Source of the DNA: Campylobacter vicugnae
Lineage (GTDB): Bacteria > Campylobacterota > Campylobacteria > Campylobacterales > Campylobacteraceae
Length of the DNA stretch: 64,000 nucleotides
Direction: 5' to 3'
Assembly: GCF_002139875.1 (NCBI RefSeq)
Contig: NZ_CP018793.1
Span: 1,519,174-1,583,173 of the forward strand
This document shows, piece by piece, positions 63,406 to 64,000 of the stretch. The translations under genes were made by a program, and so were the position numbers. Position 1 is the stretch's first letter. Each line of letters starts with the position of its first letter. The notes beneath the pieces are model-generated. The model did no database searches. It was not told where the DNA came from and saw only the letters and a list, made by a program, of their open reading frames with translations.

Positions 63406-63872
63406 GATTTTATATTAAAACTATGAGTTAAAGCTATTGCTATTGCATCTGTAATATCAAGTGGCTTTATCTCTTTAGTTATTCCTAACATCTTTTTTAC
63501 CATAAATGCTACTTGCTCTTTAGCAGCTTTTCCTTTACCTGTAACAGCCTTTTTAATTTGTAGTGGAGTATATTGAGCAAATTCACCATGAATTTGCAAA
63601 ATTTTAAGAGATAGAGCGCCACGGAATTGAGCTAGTTTTAAGACTGTTTTTGGATTATGCGCAAAAAATATATCCTCAATTGCTACTGCATCAATTTTAT
63701 GAGCCTTAAATATGAGATCTAGGCCTTCACAAAGCTGAGTTATTTGAAATTGTAAATCATCTTGCTTTATTTTGATAAGTCCAGCTTCAACTAAAGTTTT
63801 TTTATTGCCAATTTTCTCAATTATCGCATAGCCGCAATTGCGAGTTCCAGGGTCTATTCCTAAGATTTTCAC
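63402..63872 (-). CDS. ruvC: Holliday junction resolvase RuvC
   Basis: A 156-residue endonuclease. The four catalytic acids can be placed: Asp in [11 protein letters not shown] (near residue 6), Glu in [11 protein letters not shown] (near 66), and the C-terminal Asp pair in [13 protein letters not shown] (near 139-142). In C. jejuni ruvC is the last gene before dnaA, matching its place here. Confidence 0.95.
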   Translation of the reverse strand: MKILGIDPGTRNCGYAIIEKIGNKKTLVEAGLIKIKQDDLQFQITQLCEGLDLIFKAHKIDAVAIEDIFFAHNPKTVLKLAQFRGALSLKILQIHGEFAQYTPLQIKKAVTGKGKAAKEQVAFMVKKMLGITKEIKPLDITDAIAIALTHSFNIKS

Positions 63873-64000
63873 ATATTTCCTTTAAAGTTATTCACACTAT
63901 TCACATCTAAATTTGAATTCAAACCGCAATAATACCATAATAAGTCATTTTTAATTAAATTTTTAGTAAAATATTAGCCAATAAATTTAAAGGGAATATG
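63873..64000. other. ruvC-dnaA intergenic region with DnaA-box-like repeats; ATG at window end
   Basis: Two adjacent 9-mers, TTATTCACA (63888-63896) and CTATTCACA (63897-63905), resemble Campylobacterota DnaA boxes. An AT-rich stretch follows, with a TAAAATATT -10-like element around 63968. AAAGGG then precedes an ATG at 63998-64000. By synteny with C. jejuni this ATG should open dnaA, but no coding sequence is visible, so both the gene and an origin role are inferred. Confidence 0.55.

Noticed and set aside
1..64000. CRISPR arrays, tRNA or rRNA genes, IS elements, prophage
   Set aside because: No regularly spaced repeats, cloverleaf-like sequences, transposase or phage structural genes were found. 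Most intergenic gaps are also too short for tRNAs.

Overview
The window is AT-rich, densely packed chromosomal DNA from a Campylobacter, probably not C. jejuni. The call rests on gene content and on blocks of gene order that I recall from C. jejuni: lipoprotein-cysQ-gltA-antiporter-bioB-topA; ispDF-response regulator-ATP sulfurylase-like-pgpA; rluB-rnj-ksgA with the Cj1712-like gene, rlmN and a Cj1714-like mini-gene; RluA-type gene-purB-nrdA; and ruvC next to what looks like the start of dnaA. G/C homopolymer tracts of 8-10 bases, typical contingency loci of this genus, occur four times. No rRNA, tRNA, CRISPR array, IS element or prophage was seen.

Layout. 1-6.3 kb: citrate synthase, CysQ, a CPA2 antiporter, biotin synthase and topoisomerase I, all on the minus strand. 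6.4-19.2 kb: one minus-strand nuoABCDEFGHIJKLMN operon (complex I). It has a fused NuoCD, retained NuoE and NuoF, a short NuoG and an enlarged NuoH. NuoF keeps its Fe-S cysteines but has lost the aromatic NADH-pocket residues, so an electron donor other than NADH is likely. 19.7-22.2 kb: cstA and its small partner gene, diverging from nuo across a 497-bp AT-rich region. 22.3-25.8 kb: two glycosyltransferase genes (one with a G8 tract), coaE and ridA. 25.9-33.5 kb: D-lactate dehydrogenase, purM, pcm, a nitrilase-family gene, nrdB and nadV.

33.6-35.0 kb is a small variable patch. A P-loop kinase (C8 tract) and a SAM methyltransferase (G10 tract) converge and overlap at their 3' ends. 35.0-38.7 kb: pgpA, an ATP sulfurylase-like gene, a response regulator without its phospho-acceptor Asp, and ispDF. 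39-46.8 kb: thiC, a YeiH-type transporter, pabA, a pabB-pabC fusion, mrp, a group III truncated haemoglobin, and small enzymes.

46.8-49.7 kb is a restriction-modification island: hrgA, a cytosine-5 methyltransferase, and a restriction-endonuclease-like gene broken by one extra base in a T7 run. The methyltransferase-endonuclease pair sits between two imperfect 42-bp direct repeats that are the 3' end of the neighbouring rluB. This suggests insertion with target duplication and makes the MTase C-terminus a copy of the RluB C-terminus. 49.7-57.1 kb: RNA-modification and RNA-processing genes, hisF, a 31-aa membrane mini-protein, and a small secreted protein whose promoter carries a G9 tract directly against the -10 box. 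57.1-64 kb: an RluA-type synthase, purB, nrdA, lysP and ruvC. The window ends at an ATG preceded by tandem DnaA-box-like 9-mers, probably the dnaA/oriC junction.
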